Assembly: GCF_002443155.1 (NCBI RefSeq)
Contig: NZ_CP023667.1
Span: 2,852,001 to 2,916,000, forward strand
From: Alcaligenes faecalis
Lineage (GTDB): Bacteria; Pseudomonadota; Gammaproteobacteria; Burkholderiales; Burkholderiaceae_B
Reading direction: 5' to 3'
Length of the DNA stretch: 64,000 nt
This document shows positions 55,807-63,947 of the stretch, one piece after another. The position numbers were made by a program, and so were the translations under genes. The notes beneath the pieces were generated by a model. The model was not told where the DNA came from. It worked only from the letters and a program-made list of their open reading frames with translations, and did no database searches. Positions within the stretch are counted from its first letter, which is position 1. Each line of letters begins with the position of its first letter.

Positions 55807-55918
55807 ATACTTAGGTTGTTAACTAGCTGACCTCACACGCCAAAGCGCGTCCAGAGTGTTACTCTGGCGCGTACAATCTCTTACAGTCACTTACCGATCT
55901 CTTTTTGCCGCGCTACCC

Positions 55919-56659
55919 ATGACCTCTACGCTCCCTCCCACCGAAGACGATCCGTATCAGATCCAGTCCAAGTTTGAAATTCTGCGTGTTTTACGGGCTA
56001 TCGAAAAAGGGGGCCTGTTACTGCACATGGAAGCCAATCAAGGCAATGACCGGATTGTCACCACCATTCTGGATATTGATCTGGACAACAACGTGGTGGT
56101 GATTGATACCGCCAACAAAGAAGAAAAAACCCGCAATCTGCTTCAGTCTGAACACACCCATTTCGAGACATCGGTAGACAAGATCAAGGTGACGTTTCAG
56201 GGCCCCACCCCCGAGGTCGTGTCCTACGAAGGGCAGCCAGCTTTGGCGATCCCGATCCCCGAATCCATTCGCCGCCTGCAGCGACGCGAGTTCTTTCGCG
56301 TCAACGTGCCTGTCAGCGAACCGGCCATGGTGATCTTGCGCTTGAATAACGAATCCAAAAGCTTTCTGCTGCACGATATCAGTGGTGGCGGCTTGTCTTT
56401 GGTGGACGAATCACAAACCCTGGCAGAGGTGATCGGCACGCATAAAACCGAGTCCCTGCTGGAACTGCCGCAAGCCGGTTCTTTTGTAGTGGCACTACAA
56501 GTAGCGCGTACTGAAACACAGCAGTTGCCTAATGGCAAACAGATTCAACGTTTAGGCTGTACCTTCATTGATCTGTCTGCCTCCACACAGATGGCGATTC
56601 AGCATTACATCAGCCGCCTGGAGCGCCAGCAGATCGCCAAACAGCGCGGTCACGGCTGA
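55919..56659 (+). CDS. YcgR-like PilZ domain c-di-GMP effector
   Basis: The 246-residue protein has an N-terminal YcgR-type beta-barrel (about 18-110) and a C-terminal PilZ domain with RRLQRREFFRVNVP (RxxxR) and HDISGGGLSLVDE (DxSxxG), the c-di-GMP binding motifs. YcgR proteins slow the flagellar motor when bound to c-di-GMP. No flagellar gene is in the window. The start at 55919 gives the usual length; the ribosome site is weak. Confidence 0.93.
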   Translation: MTSTLPPTEDDPYQIQSKFEILRVLRAIEKGGLLLHMEANQGNDRIVTTILDIDLDNNVVVIDTANKEEKTRNLLQSEHTHFETSVDKIKVTFQGPTPEVVSYEGQPALAIPIPESIRRLQRREFFRVNVPVSEPAMVILRLNNESKSFLLHDISGGGLSLVDESQTLAEVIGTHKTESLLELPQAGSFVVALQVARTETQQLPNGKQIQRLGCTFIDLSASTQMAIQHYISRLERQQIAKQRGHG

Positions 56660-56667
56660 TTCGATGC

Positions 56668-57270
56668 TTAGGGCATCCCCAAATCGCCGGGGGTGTCCAC
56701 ATCCCGCAAAATCCCCTCGTCCACCAAAGGTACAAACAAGGTCTGACCCTTGTTGGCCTGCAACAAACTACGCGCGCCCTGCTCGTCTGCAAGCTCCAAA
56801 AGCTGCTGACGCCATTCCAGCCCGAAGCCAACCGGATTGCCGGGCTGGCCATTCAAAACGGGGCGTACAATTCCGGCCCCATCCTGCACAGCCTGGGCCA
56901 CCGCCGCTACGGTGCTTGGCCGCAACCAAGGCATATCCGCCAGCAAAACAACATAACCATAACGGGGGCTGCAAGCGTGGATCCCGGCTTTCAGGCTGAC
57001 ACCCATACCGCGGATGGATTCAGGTGCATGGACAAACCTGATCGGCAAGTCACCCAGCCCCTGACGCAAAATCTGCTCATGAACATCACAAACAAGCAGC
57101 ACCTCATCGAGCACAGGCAAAGCCGTCTCACAGACGCGGCGCACCATCGTTCTGCCATCTTCAGTCTTGGCCAATAGCTTCAACTGCTGGCCCGACGGAT
57201 CGAACCGCCTACCCAGGCCCGCCGCCAGAATAATGCCCGTCACTCCAGATACATGCTGCTGCCCTGCCAT
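56668..57270 (-). CDS. MocA/MobA-like nucleotidyltransferase
   Basis: The 200-residue protein starts with TGIILAAGLGRRFDPSGQQLKLLA, the nucleotide-binding LAAGxxxR...K block, and has GMGVSLKAGIHA and VVLLADMPWLRPSTV. This type includes molybdenum cofactor cytidylyltransferase (MocA), but no molybdoenzyme gene is adjacent, so the substrate could be another nucleotide-activated cofactor or sugar. It converges with the PilZ gene after 8 nt. Confidence 0.85.
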   Translation of the reverse strand: MAGQQHVSGVTGIILAAGLGRRFDPSGQQLKLLAKTEDGRTMVRRVCETALPVLDEVLLVCDVHEQILRQGLGDLPIRFVHAPESIRGMGVSLKAGIHACSPRYGYVVLLADMPWLRPSTVAAVAQAVQDGAGIVRPVLNGQPGNPVGFGLEWRQQLLELADEQGARSLLQANKGQTLFVPLVDEGILRDVDTPGDLGMP

Positions 57271-57384
57271 TGATTCACCTTTCCAGTCTCACGTGACTTC
57301 TCTGTCACACCATGTCTTTTCACGCCCCTGCCTACAGGATAAATTTATTGATAGAAACAAGCACGAAGAAACCAAGCAACACTC

Positions 57385-57406
57385 AATGTAGTAACATAAC
57401 TACATT
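57385..57406. promoter_or_regulatory. Operator of the toxin-antitoxin operon
   Basis: The perfect inverted repeat AATGTAGT-AACATA-ACTACATT ends 23 nt before the antitoxin start and overlaps the expected promoter. Antitoxins of the Phd/YefM type autoregulate through such sites. Confidence 0.7.
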
Positions 57407-57429
57407 CACAAACCGCAGGAGGGTGCATC

Positions 57430-57684
57430 ATGACTATCACCACTCTTTCAAGCCGAGAATTCAACCAGGCCACCAGTGAGGCCAAAAAAGCCGCGAGCAA
57501 TGGTCCCGTCATCATTACCGATCGTGGCCGCCCCTCACACGTGCTAATGACATTCCAGAATTACCTGCAACTGACCGAGCAACGCCGCAACATCATTGAT
57601 GAATTGGCCATGTCTGACGATGACGTCGACATCGACTTTGAACCTGCTCATAGCAACATCAACACTCGCCCCATTGATTTCTGA
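57430..57684 (+). CDS. Phd/YefM-type antitoxin
   Basis: The 84-residue protein has the Phd/YefM N-terminal DNA-binding wording (LSSREFNQATSEAKKAASNG, PVIITDRGRPSHVLMTFQNY) and an acidic, toxin-binding C-terminal tail (MSDDDVDIDFEP). It is followed after 2 nt by a PIN toxin. AGGAGG lies 8 nt before the start. Confidence 0.92.
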   Translation: MTITTLSSREFNQATSEAKKAASNGPVIITDRGRPSHVLMTFQNYLQLTEQRRNIIDELAMSDDDVDIDFEPAHSNINTRPIDF

Positions 57685-57686
57685 CC

Positions 57687-58106
57687 ATGTACCTTCTGGA
57701 CACCAACGTCGTCTCCGAAATACGGAAAATGAAATCCGGCAAAGCCGATGCAAATGTCACCGCCTGGATTCACAGCGTCAACGCCGCCACCCTGTACATA
57801 TCCGTCATTACTGTCCTGGAACTGGAACAAGGCATCCTGAGCAAAGAGCGGGAAGATGCCGCCCAGGGAACCATATTGCGCAATTGGTATGAAAATCAGG
57901 TGCTACCCGCATTCTCCCAAGCCACCTTGAACATTGATGCAGCGGTAGCACGACAATGTGCCCAACTGCATGTTCCAAACAAGAAGGGCGAACGGGACGC
58001 CTTGATCGCGGCAACAGCCCTGGTTCACAACATGACCGTCGTCACGCGCAACACCAAAGACTTCAAAGGTACCCCTGTCACCCTCCTCAACCCGTGGGAA
58101 CACTGA
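57687..58106 (+). CDS. PIN-domain ribonuclease toxin (VapC/FitB-like)
   Basis: The 139-residue protein has the PIN acidic residues in MYLLDTNVVSE, VITVLELEQGIL and KGERDALIAATALVHNMTVV, followed by TRNTKDF with the last Asp. PIN toxins cleave RNA and are neutralised by the preceding antitoxin. The operon is compact, with an operator upstream, and no mobile element adjoins it. Confidence 0.93.
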   Translation: MYLLDTNVVSEIRKMKSGKADANVTAWIHSVNAATLYISVITVLELEQGILSKEREDAAQGTILRNWYENQVLPAFSQATLNIDAAVARQCAQLHVPNKKGERDALIAATALVHNMTVVTRNTKDFKGTPVTLLNPWEH

Positions 58107-58308
58107 GCCGAACAGCTCTCCAAAATTAGCAGCCCCCAGCATCCTCTATTCAGATACCCGGCCACCAGCAAATATCATCTCTTAGCAGCGTCACTATTCC
58201 GGCCTCCTCAGTTTCCCAATCCTGGCCTTGGCAGGCAGACTCGCTCCTGACTATCTGACTACTTTCCCCTCCAACTCCCACCCTCCTCGTTTCTTTTCCT
58301 CCGCCCCA
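58107..58308. other. Intergenic region with no recognised gene
   Basis: About 200 C-rich, T-rich nt between the toxin gene and the palindromic repeat. No gene, promoter or terminator is assigned. Confidence 0.5.
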
Positions 58309-58493
58309 GTGCCGTTTGGGCTTTAACCAGTGCCGCGTGTTTTCTTGTGAGGCCCGGGTACGGCTTGGCGGGCGAGTCAGTACTCTGACAAGGGAACCCA
58401 CGCGCAGCGTGGGCAAGAGACCCGCCAAGACAAGCCGTACCCGGGCCTCACAAGAAAACCATCCACCGGCCTCACTCAAAGCCCAAACGGCAC
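58309..58493. repeat. Third large palindromic intergenic repeat
   Basis: This 185-bp palindrome has a perfect 16-bp outer arm (GTGCCGTTTGGGCTTT) and a perfect 29-bp inner arm (58338-58366 with 58431-58459, containing TTGTGAGGCCCGGGTACGG). Its tip holds the stem CCCACGC/GCGTGGG, and on the minus strand reads CTTGCC-hairpin-TTCCCTTGTC, the module shared with the repeats at 7.1 and 27.4 kb. It lacks the 11-bp apex of the other two. Confidence 0.88.
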
Positions 58494-58781
58494 GCCCAGA
58501 AGAAGGCTCCTCTTAAACAACGACCATTCCTGCCAGCACACAATCCCTGGGCCTCGGCAAACCACCGCCCCGTTTAAAAAACAGGGCCAAGGGTTTAAAA
58601 CCATCCATATCCATTTGACACCATCTGATATATTTTCCTGACGCAGACCAAGGGAACTCCCCCTGTGTCAGCCCCTCACGATGCAGCAATAATGAACGCC
58701 CAACTCCAATCAAACTGTTTCCTCTACCTCAGGGGCCATCCAGTGCAAACAATATCTCGCGCCTTCAACACCTGCTTAACA
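58494..58781. other. Upstream region of the autotransporter gene
   Basis: About 290 nt with no separate gene recognised. TTGACA occurs at about 58615 but no well-spaced -10 follows, so no promoter is assigned. An in-frame ATG at 58692 would add 30 residues to the autotransporter. Confidence 0.4.
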
Positions 58782-61700
58782 ATGAAACCAACAAAACTGT
58801 GTGCCGCCCTGGCGCTTGTCATTGCCCCACTGTCTGCTCAAGCCCTGGAAGACAGAATCATAGAAAACGCCTCGGGACGCCCCGTCTTTATCGCGCGTTT
58901 TTTTGAAATTGACGATGATCCATTCGACGACGAGAGCACTACGTCCTCCTGGAGCTGGCAAGGTCATGAAGCCTACAAAAACGAGATCGTTGACGGCTTG
59001 GGCTATTGGGCTGAAATACTCCAGACCCAAGGTTCCAATCCCGCGACCATCATCAATATCGGCACCATTAATATGCCAGGCAATGCCTACGGAGGCTCAC
59101 CCACAGCAAACGACGGCCAAAGCGCATTGACGCAAATGCAACACAATATCTTCGGCCTGTCACCTGCCACAGGCACGCTGCCGTTCGGTGGACATGGTTT
59201 GTTTGGCCTGGGCCAACACGACTACGCAACAAACCCGGCGTTTACACAAACACCCCTGACTGGTAAAGACAGCGTACTCCTGACGGCCATCCACGAAGTT
59301 GCCCATGGGCTAGGCGTGACCAACCATGTGATAAACAAAGGCGATCGCTATGACATACAACCGTATTTCACAACCCAGCTGAACAGCTGGGCGCAACTGC
59401 TAAGGGACGACAACGGTAATCCAGCACAGGCAGGCCAGAAAATTCTGTGCAATGGTTGCAATACCTCCTACGACCCTGATGCCTTCGACTTGCGTCAGGA
59501 CAAAGGTTTTCTGGTCGGTGCCAATATCGAGCAAGTTTTGGCAGGAGGCCTGCGTGGTGTTCCCGTAAAAATACTAGGTAATGGAGGCCACATAGACGGC
59601 GACTTCATGAGCCATATCGAACTTCGAAACAGCGTCATGAGCCACCAGAACTACCGTAACTATTCGGGTTTCATGGAAGCTGAGCTGGCGGTTCTGCAAG
59701 ACCTAGGCTACACCATTGACCGAGCAAACTTCTTCGGACGTTCGATCTACGGCGATGGCCTGAAGCTAGTAAATACACAAGGCTTCTTTGCCCGAAATGC
59801 CGAGGGCACACAATACCTTCCAGGCCAGTACAACCAATCCACATTAGGCTTGGGCCTGCATATCTATGGCAGCAATAATCAGGTCCGACAAGCCGCTGAC
59901 CTGTTGGCAGCAGGATCAGGCGGTGCAGGCATACGGGTCGATGGCGAGAACAACACGCTTGTCATCGATCCAGGCGTCAGAATCTACGCAGATGGTTTGA
60001 ACGGGCAAGGCATTCAATTTGCCTACGGACGTGGACACACACTGGTTCAACGCGGCGACATCCAGGCTACCGGTCCTCAGGGTGTAGGCCTGCGTTTTGA
60101 TTTTGGCACCAACTCGCTAGGCAACGTGGTCGAGCGACGTGGGTCCTACATCCGCAGCAGCGAGGGCTACAATGAAGCCCTGCTCCCCGAACTGAACGGC
60201 CCCCTGGTTCAACAAGCCGACATCAGCGGGCGAATTGCAGGTCAAGAAGCGGCCATCCTGATCTCTGACAATGCCTACGTTGGGCGCATCAACCTGATGC
60301 AGGGCGCACAAATTGAAGGCGATATAGTTTCGCATTACGCAGAACGCGACGACAACAAGCAGCTGCGCCTGACTACACTGTCCTTTGGTCAGGCTGCCGA
60401 CAATATGGGCCGCAGCATTGATCAGCCCGATGCCGCATTCCACTTGAGCTACGCTGGCAACATCACCGGCAAAGACAATCTGGCCCTGTCATTTGACGGC
60501 GGCACAACGCAACTGAACGGCACCTTGCAGGTTCACAGCGCCACCATCAAGGAAGCGGCAACCTTAGGCGGTAATGCCAGCTTCGATCTGGCCAGCGGCA
60601 ATGCTCTGATTAATGCCGGCACCCTGGCGCCCGGCAACTCCGTCGGGCGTATCAATGTAAATGGCGACTTTCAACAAACAGTAACGGGCCGCCTCTTAGC
60701 CGAATTTGATGGCAAAGGCGGCCACGACACCCTTGCCGTCAGTGGCCATGCGGACCTGGCCGGCGCGCTGCAACTGACGCCCGCCGCCGACTGGTATCAA
60801 AACGCCTGGTCCGTCGACACAGGCTCGTTTGTTGAAGCAACCAGCTACAGCGGCAGCTTCGGCACCACTCAAATCGCCTCCGTATCACCCACCTTGCAAT
60901 TTGACGTTGCTCCCTTGGGTAATGAGCGCTATCACTTGTCAGCCACGCGAGCCAACAATGCCTATAGCCAGTATGGCCGCGACGAGAACCAACAAGAAGC
61001 CGGCCAAGCCTTGTTCAAACTAGCCGCCGCTGGGCCAGCAGCCGCACAAGGCCTGTTCCAAGCACTCGATTTCTCGGCCACGGACGGCTCACAAATATCC
61101 GTCGCCCTGGACCAGATCTCACCCGCTGGCTACAGCGCTGCACTAGCCGCCTCCCTGATGCACGAGCGTTCAATCATGCAAACCGCCCGCCAAGGCCTGA
61201 GCCAAAGCATGTTGCGGCCCGGCACCGACTGGCAGGGCTACGCCTTGGTATTTGGTGCCAGTGGCGATCAAAACACACGCGGGTCCATGCTTGGCTACGA
61301 TGCCAACAGCTACGGCCTGATCGTTGGAGCCGGGCGCGCCCTGGAGTCGGCCCCTGACTTCGCCGTAGGAGCCCAGCTTGATATTTCCGATCTGTCGGTC
61401 AAACCGGATGCCCCTTACTCCGGCAAGAGCAAAGCCACCGCGTTCGGCCTTGCAGCCCATCTGCAATACCGCCCCGGTGCACGGGAAGGTCTTTTTGCAT
61501 TCAGCGGGCTGCGCCTGGGTCTGGAACAAGCCGATATGCGCAGGCAAATTGCCATTGGAGACTATCAGGCCACGCACTCGTCCGACTGGACGGGACGCAA
61601 TCTGTCGATTGACGCAGGCACAGGCTACCTTTGGGAGCTGAACCCCTCGTTTTCGGTAGGCCCCTTTGCCAGCATGAACTACGCCTTGGTGTCCCGTCCA

Positions 61701-62084
61701 TCGGTCGACGAATCGGGCAACGCCGCCACGCGCCTTCACCTGGACAGCAAGCGCGTAGACGCCTTGCGCTCCAGCCTGGGGCTAACGGCGGAATGGAATC
61801 GCGACCTGACTGATGGCAGCAAGCTGGCCGTGAACGTTGACGTGGGCTGGAATCACGAATGGCTGGATCGCGACCTGACTCAAGCAGCCCGTTTCGCCAT
61901 TGCGTCCACGGATACGGCGTTCAACACCCGTAATAACTTGCTGCCCCGCGACACGATGAGCCTGCGTGCAGGCCTGACCTGGCAACGCAGTGAGCGTCTG
62001 TCGATTGGGACCGGCATCAGCTCACAGTTCGGCGGTGGATATTCGTCGCTGCAAGGACAGGTGAATCTGCGCTGGGCGTTTTAA
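58782..62084 (+). CDS. Autotransporter with N-terminal metzincin-like metalloprotease domain
   Basis: From the ATG at 58782 the protein is 1100 residues. Residues 1-21 are a signal peptide ending SAQA. The N-terminal part (about 22-312) holds HEVAHGLGVTNH at 171-182, a zinc-protease HExxH with the metzincin glycine at 178, and NSVMSHQNY around Met286, a Met-turn candidate, then LAVLQDLGYTID. The next part is beta-helical; residues about 610-720 (AGTLAPGNSVGRINVNGDF, GGHDTLAVSGHADLAG) are an autochaperone-like block. Residues about 820-1100 form the beta-barrel, ending in Phe. It should be a type Va surface or released protease. The third zinc His is one place later than the classic HExxHxxGxxH. 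No ribosome site stands out. Confidence 0.87.
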   Translation: MKPTKLCAALALVIAPLSAQALEDRIIENASGRPVFIARFFEIDDDPFDDESTTSSWSWQGHEAYKNEIVDGLGYWAEILQTQGSNPATIINIGTINMPGNAYGGSPTANDGQSALTQMQHNIFGLSPATGTLPFGGHGLFGLGQHDYATNPAFTQTPLTGKDSVLLTAIHEVAHGLGVTNHVINKGDRYDIQPYFTTQLNSWAQLLRDDNGNPAQAGQKILCNGCNTSYDPDAFDLRQDKGFLVGANIEQVLAGGLRGVPVKILGNGGHIDGDFMSHIELRNSVMSHQNYRNYSGFMEAELAVLQDLGYTIDRANFFGRSIYGDGLKLVNTQGFFARNAEGTQYLPGQYNQSTLGLGLHIYGSNNQVRQAADLLAAGSGGAGIRVDGENNTLVIDPGVRIYADGLNGQGIQFAYGRGHTLVQRGDIQATGPQGVGLRFDFGTNSLGNVVERRGSYIRSSEGYNEALLPELNGPLVQQADISGRIAGQEAAILISDNAYVGRINLMQGAQIEGDIVSHYAERDDNKQLRLTTLSFGQAADNMGRSIDQPDAAFHLSYAGNITGKDNLALSFDGGTTQLNGTLQVHSATIKEAATLGGNASFDLASGNALINAGTLAPGNSVGRINVNGDFQQTVTGRLLAEFDGKGGHDTLAVSGHADLAGALQLTPAADWYQNAWSVDTGSFVEATSYSGSFGTTQIASVSPTLQFDVAPLGNERYHLSATRANNAYSQYGRDENQQEAGQALFKLAAAGPAAAQGLFQALDFSATDGSQISVALDQISPAGYSAALAASLMHERSIMQTARQGLSQSMLRPGTDWQGYALVFGASGDQNTRGSMLGYDANSYGLIVGAGRALESAPDFAVGAQLDISDLSVKPDAPYSGKSKATAFGLAAHLQYRPGAREGLFAFSGLRLGLEQADMRRQIAIGDYQATHSSDWTGRNLSIDAGTGYLWELNPSFSVGPFASMNYALVSRPSVDESGNAATRLHLDSKRVDALRSSLGLTAEWNRDLTDGSKLAVNVDVGWNHEWLDRDLTQAARFAIASTDTAFNTRNNLLPRDTMSLRAGLTWQRSERLSIGTGISSQFGGGYSSLQGQVNLRWAF

Positions 62085-62121
62085 AAACCGATGGCCTCAC
62101 ACGGACCTGAACAGCAACTAT

Positions 62122-62158
62122 AAAAAAGCCCCCGAGAGTCGTTCGACTCCCAGGGGCG
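62122..62158 (-). terminator. Terminator of the nicX-nicF unit
   Basis: On the minus strand GCCCCTGGGAGTCG pairs with CGACTCTCGGGGGC (two-base mismatch) and is followed by six T residues, 46 nt past the nicF stop. Confidence 0.9.
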
Positions 62159-62203
62159 CAGGTCCGACAGCCTGCCCCCAAGCGGCAGACTACCGATACT
62201 CGA

Positions 62204-62827
62204 TCAAAGACCGATCAACTTCATCGCTTCTTCACGTGTTGCCACGGTGGCGTACTTCTGACGCATATCGAACAGGTTCGCCTCGTGAGGGCCAATTGCA
62301 CGGTCACCCACGCAATCCGATACCACCAAGGGGCGGAAACCCAGTTGCATTGCATCGACCACGCTGGAACGCACGCAACCACTGGTAACCGCACCGGCAA
62401 CCAGCAGCGTTTGCACACCACGTTGCGTCAACCATGCCGCCAAGGGTGTACCGAAAAACGCCGACGGCACGTTCTTACGAACGATGAACTCACCGGGTGC
62501 AGGAGCCAGTTCCGGCACGATATGGCTGTTGTGGGCGTCTTCGGTCAGACCCAGCATGCCAGGGACTTTGATGCTGAAAATGTTGTTATCAGCGCCATCA
62601 TCGGCATACACGATGCGGGTGTGAGCCACCGGCCAGCCCTGTTCACGAGCCGTTGCCAGCAGCTTCTGTGTGTTCTCGATAGCTTCAGGAATATTGCCGC
62701 CACCAAACACGGCAGGATCTGCAAAGCCGTTCACCAGATCAATAATCAACAAGCCGTAAGGAGCTTTAGGCTCCAGCGTCGACCCAAAACCTTGTTGAGC
62801 GTACACCGCTCCTTCATTCGTACTCAC
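62204..62827 (-). CDS. nicF: Maleamate amidohydrolase
   Basis: The 207-residue isochorismatase-fold hydrolase converts maleamate to maleate and ammonia. The triad is visible: Asp in LLIIDLVNGFADP, Lys in FIVRKNVPSAFFG and Cys in VAGAVTSGCVRSS, whose cis-peptide wording fits NicF/N-carbamoylsarcosine amidohydrolase. The GTG at 62827 overlaps the nicX 3' end by 14 nt and has GGAGG 6 nt upstream; a longer frame into nicX is not real. Context with nicX makes the maleamate role likely. Confidence 0.9.
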   Translation of the reverse strand: MSTNEGAVYAQQGFGSTLEPKAPYGLLIIDLVNGFADPAVFGGGNIPEAIENTQKLLATAREQGWPVAHTRIVYADDGADNNIFSIKVPGMLGLTEDAHNSHIVPELAPAPGEFIVRKNVPSAFFGTPLAAWLTQRGVQTLLVAGAVTSGCVRSSVVDAMQLGFRPLVVSDCVGDRAIGPHEANLFDMRQKYATVATREEAMKLIGL

Positions 62828-63866
62828 CAACGCCTCCGTCCAGTACTTTGCCATCACGCACCACAGCGCGGCCATCCAGGCTGACCGTGCAATTGCGCAA
62901 AGGAATATCAATGTGGCAGGCCGTCGTGCGATTGCCGCCAGCCTCGTTGTTCGGGCCCAAGGAGAACAGGAAGTTACCCTCGAACGCACGGGCATCCATG
63001 CCAATGGTGTTCTCACGCGAGTACAGACCCAAAGTGGACCAGTGAGCGCGTGGCTGCAAACCCCAACCAATGTGGGAAATCGCATAACCTTCGGGATCGT
63101 TGAAGGTCTTCATGTATTCGTCCAGCAGCTCGGCTTCGACACCACCTTCAATCTTGGTGGCATAGCCGTTTTCCACGGTCAGAATGATCTGCTCGGTAGA
63201 GTATTTCTTCTGTGGCAACAGGATGTCGCCCTTGTCGATCACGATGGTGCCGTTGGTGCCCAACTCATTCGGCCAGGTCAGCACAAAACCGCTGGGCCAG
63301 TGGTCCCAACGACCGGGCTCATCCACAAAACCGTACTCGCGAATCGCCGGGAACTCACCCAGCGGGCAACGCAGGTTCGTACCGGCAGGAGAGGTGATGC
63401 TCATTTCCTTGGCGGCCTTGATCAAAGCGGCCGCAGCGGTCACGCGTGCGCGATCTGCTTCGGTTGGCACAGTACGAACCAGAATTTCGGGTGGCTCCAC
63501 CGCCAAGAGGATCTTGGTGCCCGACTTCAGAATGTCGATCTGCTCGGGCGAGAACAACAGGGTCATCAGGTCCAGAACCAGATCACTGGCCTTCAAGGCT
63601 GCGATCGCCGCTTCGTTACCCGTCAGCGGGGTCGTACCCAAGTACGCCAGCGAGTCACGGCTCAAGGCTTTTTCCGCGTTGACCGGCAACAAGTCCAAGC
63701 GATTCACAATCGCGCCCATGGACTGAGCGGCAATCTGCGCGCACTGCATGGTCTGCGGGTGAGTGGTCGAGCTGGTCAGCAAGGTCACGGTTTGACCCGC
63801 TTGCAGCTTGGACAGGCGCAGCACTTCTTGCCATGCCTCGATAAGTTGATAATCACTAACTGCCAT
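62814..63866 (-). CDS. nicX: 2,5-dihydroxypyridine 5,6-dioxygenase
   Basis: The 350-residue protein has the length and wording of Pseudomonas putida NicX: TLLFSPEQIDILKSGTKILL-like order, LAVEPPEILVRTVPTEAD, YGFVDEPGRWDHWPSGFVLT, SHIGWGLQPRAHWSTLGLY and CHIDIPLRNCTVSLDG. It opens the ring of 2,5-dihydroxypyridine with Fe(II) and oxygen, giving N-formylmaleamate in nicotinate or nicotine breakdown. The aminopeptidase-like fold supplies His, Asp and Glu ligands (His in SHIGWG and HWST blocks). The ATG at 63866 has AAGGAGA at good spacing. nicF overlaps its end. Confidence 0.94.
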   Translation of the reverse strand: MAVSDYQLIEAWQEVLRLSKLQAGQTVTLLTSSTTHPQTMQCAQIAAQSMGAIVNRLDLLPVNAEKALSRDSLAYLGTTPLTGNEAAIAALKASDLVLDLMTLLFSPEQIDILKSGTKILLAVEPPEILVRTVPTEADRARVTAAAALIKAAKEMSITSPAGTNLRCPLGEFPAIREYGFVDEPGRWDHWPSGFVLTWPNELGTNGTIVIDKGDILLPQKKYSTEQIILTVENGYATKIEGGVEAELLDEYMKTFNDPEGYAISHIGWGLQPRAHWSTLGLYSRENTIGMDARAFEGNFLFSLGPNNEAGGNRTTACHIDIPLRNCTVSLDGRAVVRDGKVLDGGVGEYE

Positions 63867-63947
63867 CTTGTCTCTCCTTGTGAGAGGCTCCGGCACTGAC
63901 GCGGAACCTCTGCATCACGACGGGCCGCCCATGCGACCCTTTCAACA

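Noticed and set aside
62828..63085. N-terminal extension of nicF into nicX
   Set aside because: The extension is out of frame with known NicF proteins and overlaps nicX; a GTG with GGAGG at 62827 explains the start.
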